Shown: piece by piece, positions 9,342 to 18,758 of the stretch
Layout: each line of letters begins with the position of its first letter
How positions within the stretch are numbered: position 1 is the stretch's first letter
Notes under the pieces: generated by a model
What the model was told of the DNA's origin: nothing
What the model saw: only the letters and a program-made list of their open reading frames with translations
Databases searched by the model: none
Assembly: GCF_900460245.1 (NCBI RefSeq)
Contig: NZ_UHIP01000002.1
Span: 1,054,001-1,118,000 of the forward strand
Length of the DNA stretch: 64,000 nucleotides
Reading direction: 5' to 3'
Source of the DNA: Vibrio fluvialis
GTDB taxonomy: Bacteria; Pseudomonadota; Gammaproteobacteria; Enterobacterales; Vibrionaceae
Made by a program: the position numbers and the translations under genes

Positions 9342-10706
9342 ATGTTTCATTTAGAGGCTCTCGACCTGGCGCGCATTCAGTTTGCGTTCACGGTGTCGTT
9401 TCACATTATTTTCCCAGCGATCACCATTGGGCTGGCCAGTTTTCTCGCGGTGCTGGAATGGCGCTGGATGAAAACCGGCAATCCGGTGTACAAAAATCTG
9501 TATCACTTCTGGTGCAAAATTTTCGCCGTTAACTTTGGCATGGGCGTGGTGTCCGGCTTGGTGATGTCGTACGAATTTGGCACCAACTGGGCACGCTTTT
9601 CTGATTTCGCCGGCAGTGTCACCGGACCACTTCTGACCTACGAAGTGCTGACGGCTTTTTTCCTCGAAGCCGGATTTTTGGGTGTCATGCTGTTTGGCTG
9701 GCACAAAGTCAGCCGCCGCATGCACTTCTTTGCCACGGTGATGGTGGCGATCGGGACGCTGATTTCAACGTTCTGGATCCTGTCGTCCAACAGTTGGATG
9801 CAGACCCCGCAAGGTATTGAAATTGTGGATGGCCGCGTGGTGCCTGTCGACTGGTTTAAAATCGTGTTCAACCCGTCATTCCCGTACCGACTGGCGCACA
9901 TGGCATTGGCTGCCTTCCTGTCGACGGCATTCTTTGTTGCCGCTTCAGCGGCCTGGCATTTACTGCGCGGTCGCAAGAGTGCTGAAGTGAAAAAAATGTT
10001 CTCAATGGCTATGTGGATGATTCTGCTGGTGGCACCACTGCAAGCGGTGGTGGGCGATGCACACGGTTTAAATACGCTTGAGCATCAACCCGCGAAAATT
10101 GCGGCGATTGAAGGGCACTGGGAAAACAAACCGGGCGAAGCGACGCCGTTGATCCTGTTCGGGATTCCGGATATGGACGCGGAGAAAACCCGCTTCAGCC
10201 TTGAAGTGCCGTATCTGGGCAGCTTAATTTTGACCCACAGTCTGGAGAAACAGGTCCCGGCGCTGAAAAGCTTTGCGAAAGAAGACCGACCGAATTCAAC
10301 CATCGTGTTCTGGAGTTTCCGCGTGATGGCTGGCCTTGGCATGTTGATGATTCTGTCTGCGTTGACCGCGTTGTGGCTGCGTCGCAAAGGCAAACTTTAC
10401 GACACCAAACTGTTTCATCGTTTTGTCCTGCTGATGGGGCCATCGGGACTGATTGCGCTGCTAGCAGGTTGGTTCACGACGGAGATCGGCCGTCAGCCAT
10501 GGGTGGTGTACGGCATGATGCGCACCCGCGATGCGGCGTCGAACCATGATGTATTGCAGATGAGTATCACGCTGGCGCTGTTTGTCATCATTTACTTCTC
10601 GGTGTTTACCGTCGGGATCACTTACATGATGCGCCTGGTGGGCAAAGGCCCGACAGCGGTTGAGCAAGAACGCGTGAGTGATGACCCGCTCAGTCTGGCG
10701 AAATAA
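9342..10706 (+). CDS. cioA: Cytochrome bd-type ubiquinol oxidase subunit I (CIO type)
   Basis: 454 residues with about nine membrane helices. It binds the hemes of a bd-type quinol oxidase that reduces oxygen to water. FAFTVSFHIIFPAITIG carries the first heme histidine, and FGMGVVSGLVMSYEFGTNW the region near the heme b ligands. GRQPWVVYGMMRTRDA is diagnostic of the family. E. coli CydA is about 520 residues. The shorter length and compact Q loop point to the cyanide-insensitive CioA branch. RBS AAGGA precedes ATG by seven bases. It forms an operon with the next gene, 11 bases on. Confidence 0.93.
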   Translation: MFHLEALDLARIQFAFTVSFHIIFPAITIGLASFLAVLEWRWMKTGNPVYKNLYHFWCKIFAVNFGMGVVSGLVMSYEFGTNWARFSDFAGSVTGPLLTYEVLTAFFLEAGFLGVMLFGWHKVSRRMHFFATVMVAIGTLISTFWILSSNSWMQTPQGIEIVDGRVVPVDWFKIVFNPSFPYRLAHMALAAFLSTAFFVAASAAWHLLRGRKSAEVKKMFSMAMWMILLVAPLQAVVGDAHGLNTLEHQPAKIAAIEGHWENKPGEATPLILFGIPDMDAEKTRFSLEVPYLGSLILTHSLEKQVPALKSFAKEDRPNSTIVFWSFRVMAGLGMLMILSALTALWLRRKGKLYDTKLFHRFVLLMGPSGLIALLAGWFTTEIGRQPWVVYGMMRTRDAASNHDVLQMSITLALFVIIYFSVFTVGITYMMRLVGKGPTAVEQERVSDDPLSLAK

Positions 10707-10717
10707 AGGAGGACAAC

Positions 10718-11734
10718 ATGACCATTCAAGGTATCGATTTATCCGTGATTTGGGCCGTGATCATCGCGTTTGGCTTGCTGCTGTACGTGATTCTCGATGG
10801 CTTTGACTTAGGCTTAGGCATTCTTTTTCCGTTCATCTCCGACCCGAAAGAGCGCGATGTGATGATGAACACGGTTGCGCCGGTGTGGGATGGCAACGAA
10901 ACCTGGCTGGTGTTTGGCGGTGCGACGTTGTACGCCGCATTCCCGCTGGCGTATTCCGTCATTCTGGAAGCGCTGTATCTGCCGCTGGTGCTGGTATTAG
11001 CGGGGCTGATTTTCCGTGGCGTCGCATTTGAGTTTCGCTTTAAAGCGTCAGCCAAATCTCGTCACTGGTGGGATAAAGCGTTCATCGGTGGCTCGATCAT
11101 GGCGGCGTTTTTCCAAGGCGTCGCGCTGGGCACTTACGTGGCGGGCATTCCGGTGGTGAACCGTCAGTTTGCCGGGGGTGATTTTGACTGGTTGGCGCCG
11201 TTTCCACTGCTGTGTGGGTTGGGTTTGACGCTGACCTACGCGCTGCTGGGCAGTACCTGGTTGCTGATGAAAACCGACGGCATGCTGGAGAGCAAAATGC
11301 GCCACTACAGTCGCCCGCTGACTTACGCGTTGATCGTGATGATTACGATGGTGGCGGTGTGGACCGCGTGGTTAAACCCGCAAGTGGCTGACTTGTGGCT
11401 GAGTGGTCATCACTGGGTCTTTACGGCGTCAGTGGAAGTGTTGGCGGTGATTGCCGTGGCACTGATTCTGCGTAATCTGCGCAAACGCCACTCTTACAAA
11501 CCGTTTGTTGCCACGCTGTTTTTGATTGCACTCGGCTATGTGAGCCTGATGATCAGCATCTGGCCGACCATCATTCCGCCATCGGTTGACTTCTGGCAGG
11601 CGGCGTCACCGCTTTCCAGCCAACTGTTTGCGTTGATAGGCGTGCTGTTTATCCTGCCCGCGATTCTGGCGTACACCGCTTGGGGTTACTACGTCTTCCG
11701 TGGCAAAGTGCAGGTGGGCGAGGCGTATCACTAA
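10718..11734 (+). CDS. cioB: Cytochrome bd-type ubiquinol oxidase subunit II (CIO type)
   Basis: 338 residues, about eight or nine hydrophobic helices. The N-terminal YVILDGFDLGLGILFPF is the CydB/CioB signature, and WDGNETWLVFGGATLYAAFP is strongly conserved. It is the structural partner of subunit I. AGGAGG sits just before the ATG. No CydX- or DUF2474-type small subunit is visible before the terminator. The pair follows the FdhF-like gene by 85 bases and may be cotranscribed with it. Confidence 0.94.
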   Translation: MTIQGIDLSVIWAVIIAFGLLLYVILDGFDLGLGILFPFISDPKERDVMMNTVAPVWDGNETWLVFGGATLYAAFPLAYSVILEALYLPLVLVLAGLIFRGVAFEFRFKASAKSRHWWDKAFIGGSIMAAFFQGVALGTYVAGIPVVNRQFAGGDFDWLAPFPLLCGLGLTLTYALLGSTWLLMKTDGMLESKMRHYSRPLTYALIVMITMVAVWTAWLNPQVADLWLSGHHWVFTASVEVLAVIAVALILRNLRKRHSYKPFVATLFLIALGYVSLMISIWPTIIPPSVDFWQAASPLSSQLFALIGVLFILPAILAYTAWGYYVFRGKVQVGEAYH

Positions 11735-11750
11735 CACCATCCCGCCAATA

Positions 11751-11781
11751 AAAAGGGCTTCAGATGACTGAAGCCCTTTTT
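11751..11781. terminator. Bidirectional terminator between cioB and eda
   Basis: Perfect 13-bp arms (AAAAGGGCTTCAG and complement) with loop ATGA. The arms end in A and T runs, so the hairpin can end both converging transcripts. Confidence 0.88.
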
Positions 11782-11830
11782 GCGTGAGTGCGGAGAACGC
11801 TCTTTTGGCTTGAAGAGCTGGATTGATGGA

Positions 11831-12457
11831 TTAGCGCGTCAGCGCAACGGCTTCTCGGGTCAGGCGCGCCAGCTCTTCCCATTCCCCGTTTTCGATCAGC
11901 GACTTTTCGACCATCCAGGTACCGCCGCAAGCAATGACGCGCGGGATCGCCAGATAGTCATTCACGTTGGACGGTTTGATGCCGCCGGTTGGCATCAGTT
12001 CCAGATCGGTATAAGGCGCAAGCAGAGATTTCACCATGCTGATGCCGCCAGAAGGCTCGGCCGGGAAAAACTTCATGGTGGTCAGGCCCATTTCCAACGC
12101 TGCTTCAACGGCACTTGGGTTGTTGACGCCGGGGATGATCTCAATGCCCAGCTCCTGACAGGCGCGCACGGTATTCGGGTTAAAGCCGGGCGAAACGATG
12201 AACGTGGCGCCGGCTTCTTTGGCGGCAATCACTTGCGCGCGGTTAAGCACTGTTCCCGCGCCAATCAGCATCTCCGGTTGAGATTCACGCAGCAGACGAA
12301 TAGCTTCTTCGGCTGCATCGGAGCGAAACGTAATTTCAGCCACCGGCAGGCCGTTTTCGACCAGCACTTTACCCAGAGGAATGATGTCCTCCGCGTTGTC
12401 GATGGCAATCACAGGAATAATTTTAAGAGCTTTAATTTGTTGTTTAATGTCAGACAT
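11831..12457 (-). CDS. eda: KDPG/KHG aldolase
   Basis: 208 residues. Cleaves 2-keto-3-deoxy-6-phosphogluconate to pyruvate and glyceraldehyde 3-phosphate, the last step of hexuronate breakdown. K129 in TTMKFFPAEPSGG is the Schiff-base lysine and E41 in VAEITFRS the catalytic glutamate. Length fits the family. It is the last gene of the minus-strand glucuronate operon, starting nine bases after the KDG kinase stop, with AAGGAAC upstream. It may be one of two eda paralogs, as many vibrios keep an Entner-Doudoroff copy elsewhere; that is inference. Confidence 0.95.
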   Translation of the reverse strand: MSDIKQQIKALKIIPVIAIDNAEDIIPLGKVLVENGLPVAEITFRSDAAEEAIRLLRESQPEMLIGAGTVLNRAQVIAAKEAGATFIVSPGFNPNTVRACQELGIEIIPGVNNPSAVEAALEMGLTTMKFFPAEPSGGISMVKSLLAPYTDLELMPTGGIKPSNVNDYLAIPRVIACGGTWMVEKSLIENGEWEELARLTREAVALTR

Positions 12458-12466
12458 GGTTGTTCC

Positions 12467-13423
12467 TTATTGGGCCAGCAAAGCGGCCTGAGTATGTACT
12501 TTGTCGATAATCGCGCCGCGATGCTGAATGACAACGCTAGCAAGTTGGTTACCACGCTGGCACGCGTCAACCAGTGAGTGACCCGCCAAATAAGCGGAGA
12601 GAAAGCCGCCATTGAACGAATCGCCAGCGGAGGTGGTGTCAACCACGTTGGCGACTGGCGTTGTCGCGACACTGTGAGTGACTGAGCTGCGCTCCTGAAC
12701 CGAACACCCTTGCGCTCCGTTTTTGACCACACAGTGGTTTACGCCGAGCTGGGTCAGGCGACTGAGCGTTTGTGAAGGCGTGACATCACCCCATAACAGT
12801 TGTTCGTCATCAAAGGTGACCAGCGCGAGATCGGTGATCTGATACATGGCTTCGTAGATGAATCTGACGGTCGCGTGTTGGTCGTTTGGCCACAGAGCCG
12901 GGCGAAAATTGCTGTCGAAGGCGATTTCCACCCCTTGCTGACGCAGCTGTGCCAGCAGATGCAGCAGTTCAATCCGATCCTTTTCTGGCAATATGGCGAG
13001 GGTGATGCCGCTTAAAAACACCATGTCCACCTTCGACAAAGCGCACTTGATCGCCGCGAAATCGGCATGTTGCATCAGATAGCGCGCGGCAGATTGATTG
13101 CGCCAGTATAAAAAGGTGCGCTCTCCCTGCTCATCGAGTTGGATTAAGTACAACCCCGGTGTTCGTTGTTCATCCCGCAGCACCCACTGCGTCTCGATAC
13201 CTTCATTCTGCCAACGCTGGATCATGCCCTGACTGAGCGGGTCGCTGCCCAAAGCGGTAACGTAGGAGACGCGAATATCCTGAGTTGCCCCGTTGGCTTC
13301 GCGGCCGCGGCAGAGGTAAATCGCGGCGTTGAGGGTATCGCCGCCGAATGTTTGCTGCATAGGGCCGAACGGTTTCCCGTTCAGCTCAATCATGCATTCG
13401 CCGATGATGGCGATGTGTTTCAT
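12467..13423 (-). CDS. kdgK: 2-dehydro-3-deoxygluconate kinase
   Basis: 318 residues, PfkB-type sugar kinase. Phosphorylates KDG to KDPG with ATP. Signatures: FGGDTLNAAIYLCR (about 26-39) for sugar binding and DTTSAGDSFNGGFL near residue 275 for the anion hole and catalytic aspartate. Length matches E. coli KdgK (309). It sits between glucuronate isomerase (3-base gap) and eda (9-base gap), exactly its pathway position. Confidence 0.95.
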   Translation of the reverse strand: MKHIAIIGECMIELNGKPFGPMQQTFGGDTLNAAIYLCRGREANGATQDIRVSYVTALGSDPLSQGMIQRWQNEGIETQWVLRDEQRTPGLYLIQLDEQGERTFLYWRNQSAARYLMQHADFAAIKCALSKVDMVFLSGITLAILPEKDRIELLHLLAQLRQQGVEIAFDSNFRPALWPNDQHATVRFIYEAMYQITDLALVTFDDEQLLWGDVTPSQTLSRLTQLGVNHCVVKNGAQGCSVQERSSVTHSVATTPVANVVDTTSAGDSFNGGFLSAYLAGHSLVDACQRGNQLASVVIQHRGAIIDKVHTQAALLAQ

Positions 13424-13426
13424 CGC

Positions 13427-14839
13427 TCAGCCCCTCACTTCAAAATAACGCTGGGCGTTGCCGAAACAGATGTTTTCGACCATCGGGCCGAGTAGCGACA
13501 AATCGTTAGGCACTTCGCCATTTTCTGCCCAACGGCCAAGGACGTCGCACAGAATGCGACGAAAGTATTCGTGGCGCGTGTAGGAAAGAAAACTGCGTGA
13601 GTCGGTCAGCATGCCAACAAACTGGCTAAGCAGGCCAAGCTGAGACAGTTGCTCAATCTGGCGCTGCATGCCGTCTTTCTGATCGTTAAACCACCATCCC
13701 GAACCAAACTGCACCTTGCCCGCAATGCCGCCACCCTGGAAGTTGCCGATCATGGTCGCCATCATTTCGTTATCTCTGGGGTTGAGGCAGTACAAAATGG
13801 TGCGTGGCAACTGGTTCGATTTATCCATCTCATCCAACAGGTGCGCCAGTTCAAACGCAAACGGGCGGTCACCGATGGAATCAAACCCTGCGTCGGCGCC
13901 AAGCAGCGCAAACATGCGGCTGTTATTGTTGCGCTGGGCACCAATGTGCATCTGCATCACCCAGCCTAGCTGAGCATAACGCTGGCCAAGCCAGACTTGC
14001 ACCGCGGTTGAAAACTGGGCGCATTCTAATTCGCTGGGTGTCTGACCGCTAAGACGGCGCGCGAGCAGGGCATCCAGTTCCTGTTCCGTCGGAATAGGAG
14101 CAAAACGCACAATCTCAATCCCATGGTCGGCAGCGCGGCAGCCGTGCGCGTCGAAGTGCGCCAGACGTTTATCGAGTGCGTTGAGCAAATCGCCAAAGCG
14201 GATAATCTCAATATCCGCTGATTGCCCCAGTTTTTGCAGGTAATCGGCAAAGCCATCGAGTTCAATCTTAAACGCTCGATCCGGGCGCCAGCTTGGCAAC
14301 ACGGCGATGTCGAAACTGTCGTCCTGCGCAAGGGCGTGGTGATGTTCAAGGGTGTCGGTAGGATCGTCGGTCGTACCTGCCATCACGACGTTCATTTGTT
14401 GCATGATGCCGCGAGCCGAGAACTCAGGAGTGGCCAACAGTTCGTTGCACTGGTGCCAAATGGTTTCGGCGGTCTGCGGACTGAGCAGCGTACCAGTAAT
14501 GCCAAAGGGGCGACGAAGTTCCAGATGAGTCCAGTGATACAGCGGGTTACCCAGCGTTTGCGGTACGGTCTTTGCCCAGGCAAGATACTTGTCATAGTCG
14601 CTGGCATCACCCGTGATCAAGGATTCTGACACACCGGCAGAGCGCATACCGCGCCACTTGTAGTGATCGCCAGCCAGCCAGATTTGCGTCAGGTTTTCGA
14701 AGCGGCGATCGCTTGCGACTTCCGCCGGATTGAGATGACAGTGATAGTCATAGATCGGCTGCTTGCTGGCGTGCTCGTGGTAGAGGCGACGAGCCGTTTC
14801 CGTGGAAAGTAAAAAATCTTCGCACATAAAGGTTTTCAT
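13427..14839 (-). CDS. uxaC: Glucuronate isomerase
   Basis: 470 residues, equal to E. coli UxaC. Converts D-glucuronate to D-fructuronate (and galacturonate to tagaturonate). It is an amidohydrolase-fold metalloenzyme; [22 protein letters not shown] near the N-terminus carries the metal-binding HxH pattern. Genes for tagaturonate reductase and altronate dehydratase are absent here while fructuronate reductase and mannonate dehydratase are present, so glucuronate is the intended substrate. AGGAGAG is six bases before the ATG, and uxuB ends 11 bases upstream. Confidence 0.96.
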   Translation of the reverse strand: MKTFMCEDFLLSTETARRLYHEHASKQPIYDYHCHLNPAEVASDRRFENLTQIWLAGDHYKWRGMRSAGVSESLITGDASDYDKYLAWAKTVPQTLGNPLYHWTHLELRRPFGITGTLLSPQTAETIWHQCNELLATPEFSARGIMQQMNVVMAGTTDDPTDTLEHHHALAQDDSFDIAVLPSWRPDRAFKIELDGFADYLQKLGQSADIEIIRFGDLLNALDKRLAHFDAHGCRAADHGIEIVRFAPIPTEQELDALLARRLSGQTPSELECAQFSTAVQVWLGQRYAQLGWVMQMHIGAQRNNNSRMFALLGADAGFDSIGDRPFAFELAHLLDEMDKSNQLPRTILYCLNPRDNEMMATMIGNFQGGGIAGKVQFGSGWWFNDQKDGMQRQIEQLSQLGLLSQFVGMLTDSRSFLSYTRHEYFRRILCDVLGRWAENGEVPNDLSLLGPMVENICFGNAQRYFEVRG

Positions 14840-14850
14840 CGTATCTCTCC

Positions 14851-16314
14851 TTATAGCGCCGCGACTGTCGCGCGGGCACCGTTATCCAATAGTGACTGAT
14901 AGGCGCGGCTCACCGCGTCAATAACCTGCGGGTTTTGACCCAGTTCGCGTGGAAAGATGGCTTCGATGCCGAGTAATGCCGGTACGACGGAGACATGAAA
15001 ACCATGCTGATCACAAATGTGGCGCAGTTGTTCTGCCATCGGATCACGCACATCAATCTCGTTGCCTGCTTCATCAATCCCCGAAACGTAGCGCATCCAG
15101 CCCGCGATCGCGGTGGCAATCCAAGAGAAATCGGTGCCATTGGCTAAATGGTATTTCAGGCTGCCACCCATACGCTGCGGGATCTTCTGGCTGCCGTCCA
15201 TGGCGATTTGCCACGTACGGTGTTTCAGGCTCGGATTGGTAAAACGTTCAATCAGCAGCGTGGCGTAGGCTTTCAGGTCTGTGCCTGCTGGCATAGTGAG
15301 AGACGGTGCCTGCGCTTTCATCATCATGTCGAATGCCGCTTTGCGATAGCCAGCATCAGTCATGGTGTCTGAGATGTGGTCGTAGCCACCAAGATAGCCC
15401 AGATACGCAAGGAATGAATGGCTGCCATTGAGCATTCTCAGTTTCATCTCTTCGTAGGGCACAACGTCCGCGACAAACTCTGCGCCAGCGACATTCCACT
15501 CAGGACGACCTGCGACAAAATTGTCTTCGATCACCCACTGACGAAACGGCTCACAGGCAATCGCGCATGGGTCGTCACAGCCGAGTAAGGAGGCAATGTC
15601 ATTCAGTGTTTCCGGCGTTGCGGCAGGCACGATACGATCCACCATCGTGCAGGGAAACGTCACGTGCGTTTCAATCCAGTCACGAAACTCAGCATCAAGT
15701 GACTGCGCAAATTCAAGGATTGCCGCTTTGGCTACATGGCCATTTTCCTGCACGTTGTCGCAAGACATGACGGTAAACGGTGGCAGGCCTCGTTCGCGGC
15801 GTAATTTCAGCGCCTGCACGATATAACCCAGCGCCGATTTGGGGTGTTGTGGAGTCAGCAAATCCTGTTGAACCAACGGATTGTTCTTATCCAGCTTGCC
15901 CGTTGCCGGGTCCGTGCAATAGCCTTTTTCCGTGATGGTCATTGAAACAATCGCGACCTGAGGTTCGGCCATTTTTTCCAGAATGGCTTGGATGCCATTT
16001 TTAGCCGGGTGCATCGCCTCGGTAACCGAACCAATCACTTTAACTTCGGTACTTTCTGCGCCTTTTTCGGCAACAGAATAGAGATGATCCTGTTTACACA
16101 GCGACTGGATCAGCGACTCTCCGCCAAACAGGTTCACTTCGCAAATGCCCCAATCGCTGTCGGTTTTCGCCAACATCTCGTGGGTGAATAGTCCTTGGTG
16201 GGCGCGGTGAAAGGCGCCAAAACCCAAATGCACGATTCGGGTCACCAAACGGCTTCGGTCATACTCTGGCAGCGAGATGCCAGAGTTGAGTGGTGTATTT
16301 GCAATATTCTTCAT
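14851..16314 (-). CDS. uxuB: Fructuronate reductase (mannitol dehydrogenase family)
   Basis: 487 residues, E. coli UxuB length. NADH-dependent reduction of D-fructuronate to D-mannonate. The N-terminal Rossmann region starts at [14 protein letters not shown] (about 27-40). The long-chain polyol dehydrogenase C-terminal domain holds [20 protein letters not shown] (about 291-310), with the catalytic lysine expected in this block. It sits between uxaC and the GH31 gene. A paralog of the same family (polyol dehydrogenase) lies 9 kb away, but the operon context distinguishes the two. Confidence 0.94.
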   Translation of the reverse strand: MKNIANTPLNSGISLPEYDRSRLVTRIVHLGFGAFHRAHQGLFTHEMLAKTDSDWGICEVNLFGGESLIQSLCKQDHLYSVAEKGAESTEVKVIGSVTEAMHPAKNGIQAILEKMAEPQVAIVSMTITEKGYCTDPATGKLDKNNPLVQQDLLTPQHPKSALGYIVQALKLRRERGLPPFTVMSCDNVQENGHVAKAAILEFAQSLDAEFRDWIETHVTFPCTMVDRIVPAATPETLNDIASLLGCDDPCAIACEPFRQWVIEDNFVAGRPEWNVAGAEFVADVVPYEEMKLRMLNGSHSFLAYLGYLGGYDHISDTMTDAGYRKAAFDMMMKAQAPSLTMPAGTDLKAYATLLIERFTNPSLKHRTWQIAMDGSQKIPQRMGGSLKYHLANGTDFSWIATAIAGWMRYVSGIDEAGNEIDVRDPMAEQLRHICDQHGFHVSVVPALLGIEAIFPRELGQNPQVIDAVSRAYQSLLDNGARATVAAL

Positions 16315-16326
16315 CTTGTCAGGCTC

Positions 16327-18702
16327 TCAGATGGAAAAACGAGAAGTGTGGCCGGCCAGTTCACCGTTGATAACCAGTTGCCGTGTTTCTGTTTGTGGCA
16401 GTCGAATCTCGATATTTGAATAATCGGGTTTGAAGTCACCACGTTGAGTCAGCGATACATGAATGTTCTTTGCATCGCTGGTCACTGACAGCGCTAGTTC
16501 CAGATACTGACCATCCTGATAGGCATAGCTTTCACCATCGTCATCGAAAATGGTCTGAGTAAAGCTGTGCGCGCCCTGAGCAGGGAAGAGCAAAATAGTA
16601 CGCTGGTGATCGTCCTGAGTGTTCTGCACACCGACGTCGCGATTGAGTGGCAACGCGCATCCGGCTTTGACCAACAGAGGAAGGGTTTCCAGTTCAGCCG
16701 GCAACGTGATGGTTTGACCCGCGCTAAACCATTGATGAGTGTAAAAGTCATACCAGCCAGCGGTGTTATCCGGCAGATAGACCTCGCGCTCGCGCTGACC
16801 CGGTTCAACGACAGAGGCCACTAACAGGGATTGGCCCAGCATAAAGTCGTCATTTTCTGACCAGGTATTGGCGTCGTGTTCATGATCAAGAAACGTCGGA
16901 CGCAGCATCGGCTGGTGATGGCGGTGTGCCTGCCAAAGCGCATCGTACAGATAAGGCATCAACTGGTAGCGTAAGGCCATCGACTTTCGAATAATCGGCC
17001 TCACTTCCGGATACATCCATGGTTCGTTGACGGTGCCGTCATCATTCCACGAATGAATCGTAAAGCGTGGGTGCATCACGCCATTTTGAACCCAGCGCAC
17101 GAACAGTTCAGGATCCGGCTTGTCGCCAGAGAATCCACCGACGTCATGACCCAGGTTATAAAGACCGGACAGACTCATGCCCAGACCCATTTTTATGTTG
17201 TATTTGAGGCTGGTCCAGTTGGTACGGTTATCGCCACTCCAGGTTTGTACGTATCGGTTCATGCCCGGACAACCGGAGCGGGAAATCAGATACGGGCGCA
17301 GGTGTGGCGCGAATTCACGTTGCGCATGGTAGGAGGCTTTCATCATCAGCAGCGGCTGCAGTGGTCTGATCAAACCCACCGGAATCGGATTGCCGAAGCC
17401 GAAACAGCGCGCGTCTTGATCCCAGATCTCATATTCGTTGTTGTCGTTCCAGGTTGCATCGATGCCCTTTTCAAGCAGCTGCGTGGTGACATTATGCTTC
17501 CACCAATCAACGGTTTTCGGATTGGTGAAATCGAGGTGCGAGCCGTCTGCATCCCAGAACACCGAGATTTCAGGAGTGTCGCTTTCGGAATCCTGAATAA
17601 ACAGACCTTGCTGTTTGACGTCCTGATACATCGGATGATCGTGAAGTAAACACGGTTTGATGTTAGCCGCCAGTTTTAGGCCGTGCTGGTGGAAATGCGC
17701 TGACATGCCTTGCGGGTTTGGTACTTTGTCGCTGTTCCAGTTAAACACGTAGCGCTTGTCACCGATGGAGGTATAGCCGGACGACAGTTGGAAAGAGTCG
17801 CAGGGAATTTGATGCTCCTGACATTGATCGACGAAACTCTCCAGCAATTCCTGAGAATTGGGTTCATCGGTATAGCGCATGGTTGAACCACTGTAACCCA
17901 GGCTCCATTTCGGTCCGAAGAGGGTGCCGCCAGTTAACTTGGTAAATGCGCGGGTCACATCAAGCACGCTCGGGCCAAGAATGAAATAGAAATCAAGATC
18001 GCCATCCTCCGCGCGGTAGCTGCGGTATTTGATGTGATAGTTGTCGAGCTCATTACCCAAATCGAACCAGCAACTGGCCAGGTTATCGTAAAACAGACCA
18101 TAGCTGACGTTTTTTGGCGTGCGTGTGATGTAGAACGGAATGTGTTTATACAGCGGGTCGGTTGAGCTGGCGTTGTAGCCCATTGCATCCAGGTTACGCA
18201 TTTCAAAACGGCGCCCTTCGCGGTTCAGGTTGCCTGTTTTTTCACCCAGACCGAAGTAACATTCGTCATCACCGCGATGCATGAAGTGCGCGATGCCTTG
18301 TGAACCGGTTGCTAACTGAATAGCCCCCGTTTTACGATCGTGAGCCAGCGGCTGCCAATCGCCCTCAGAGAAATGGCTCCAGTGCAGTTGCAACGGTTGA
18401 GTGATGGTCAGTTTGAGACGATCGGTGGCAATTTCGATCTCATCATCTGAACGTGTAAGTTGATAGTCAGGCAGTGAATAGCCTTGTGTGGAGGTTCTTT
18501 CTCGGCCGTTCCATGCGATATCGTCGGCTGAAGGCGAAACGGTCCAGGTTCTATCAAGGCGTAACTGCTGATTTTTCTTTACCAGCACACGAAAGATGTC
18601 TTTTTCGAGAACGAAGATGTGCAGCGTGTGTTTCGAATCGCATCGAAGAATCACTTCGTTATCTTGAGCTGAATCCCATTCCCAATGTTTGAGCGTTTTC
18701 AT
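16327..18702 (-). CDS. GH31 family alpha-glycosidase
   Basis: 791 residues. A retaining alpha-glycosidase: N-terminal beta-sandwich (about 1-245), TIM barrel (about 255-600) and C-terminal beta domains. WNDNNE gives the nucleophile D420, and WSGDN gives the acid/base D491. No signal peptide, so it acts in the cytoplasm. Family activities include alpha-glucosidase, alpha-xylosidase and sulfoquinovosidase. It sits inside the glucuronate operon, 12 bases before uxuB, behind the TRAP permeases. It may release glucuronate or glucose from an imported alpha-linked uronide; this substrate is inference. AAGGA lies eight bases before the ATG. Confidence 0.9.
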   Translation of the reverse strand: MKTLKHWEWDSAQDNEVILRCDSKHTLHIFVLEKDIFRVLVKKNQQLRLDRTWTVSPSADDIAWNGRERTSTQGYSLPDYQLTRSDDEIEIATDRLKLTITQPLQLHWSHFSEGDWQPLAHDRKTGAIQLATGSQGIAHFMHRGDDECYFGLGEKTGNLNREGRRFEMRNLDAMGYNASSTDPLYKHIPFYITRTPKNVSYGLFYDNLASCWFDLGNELDNYHIKYRSYRAEDGDLDFYFILGPSVLDVTRAFTKLTGGTLFGPKWSLGYSGSTMRYTDEPNSQELLESFVDQCQEHQIPCDSFQLSSGYTSIGDKRYVFNWNSDKVPNPQGMSAHFHQHGLKLAANIKPCLLHDHPMYQDVKQQGLFIQDSESDTPEISVFWDADGSHLDFTNPKTVDWWKHNVTTQLLEKGIDATWNDNNEYEIWDQDARCFGFGNPIPVGLIRPLQPLLMMKASYHAQREFAPHLRPYLISRSGCPGMNRYVQTWSGDNRTNWTSLKYNIKMGLGMSLSGLYNLGHDVGGFSGDKPDPELFVRWVQNGVMHPRFTIHSWNDDGTVNEPWMYPEVRPIIRKSMALRYQLMPYLYDALWQAHRHHQPMLRPTFLDHEHDANTWSENDDFMLGQSLLVASVVEPGQREREVYLPDNTAGWYDFYTHQWFSAGQTITLPAELETLPLLVKAGCALPLNRDVGVQNTQDDHQRTILLFPAQGAHSFTQTIFDDDGESYAYQDGQYLELALSVTSDAKNIHVSLTQRGDFKPDYSNIEIRLPQTETRQLVINGELAGHTSRFSI

Positions 18703-18719
18703 TATTTAGTCCTTAAATT

Positions 18720-18742
18720 GGAGCGCACAAGCTGTGCGCTCC
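18720..18742. other. Intercistronic hairpin between the TRAP permease and GH31 genes
   Basis: Perfect 10-bp stem GGAGCGCACA with loop AGC. No T run follows on the minus strand, so it is more likely an mRNA processing or stability element than a full terminator. It would separate expression of the transporter from the enzymes. Confidence 0.5.
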
Positions 18743-18758
18743 GAGAATGCAAGCGAGA

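Noticed and set aside
11780..12577. 265-codon plus-strand ORF over eda and kdgK
   Set aside because: Antisense shadow of two clear genes, with composition rich in His, Arg and Gln as expected for shadows.
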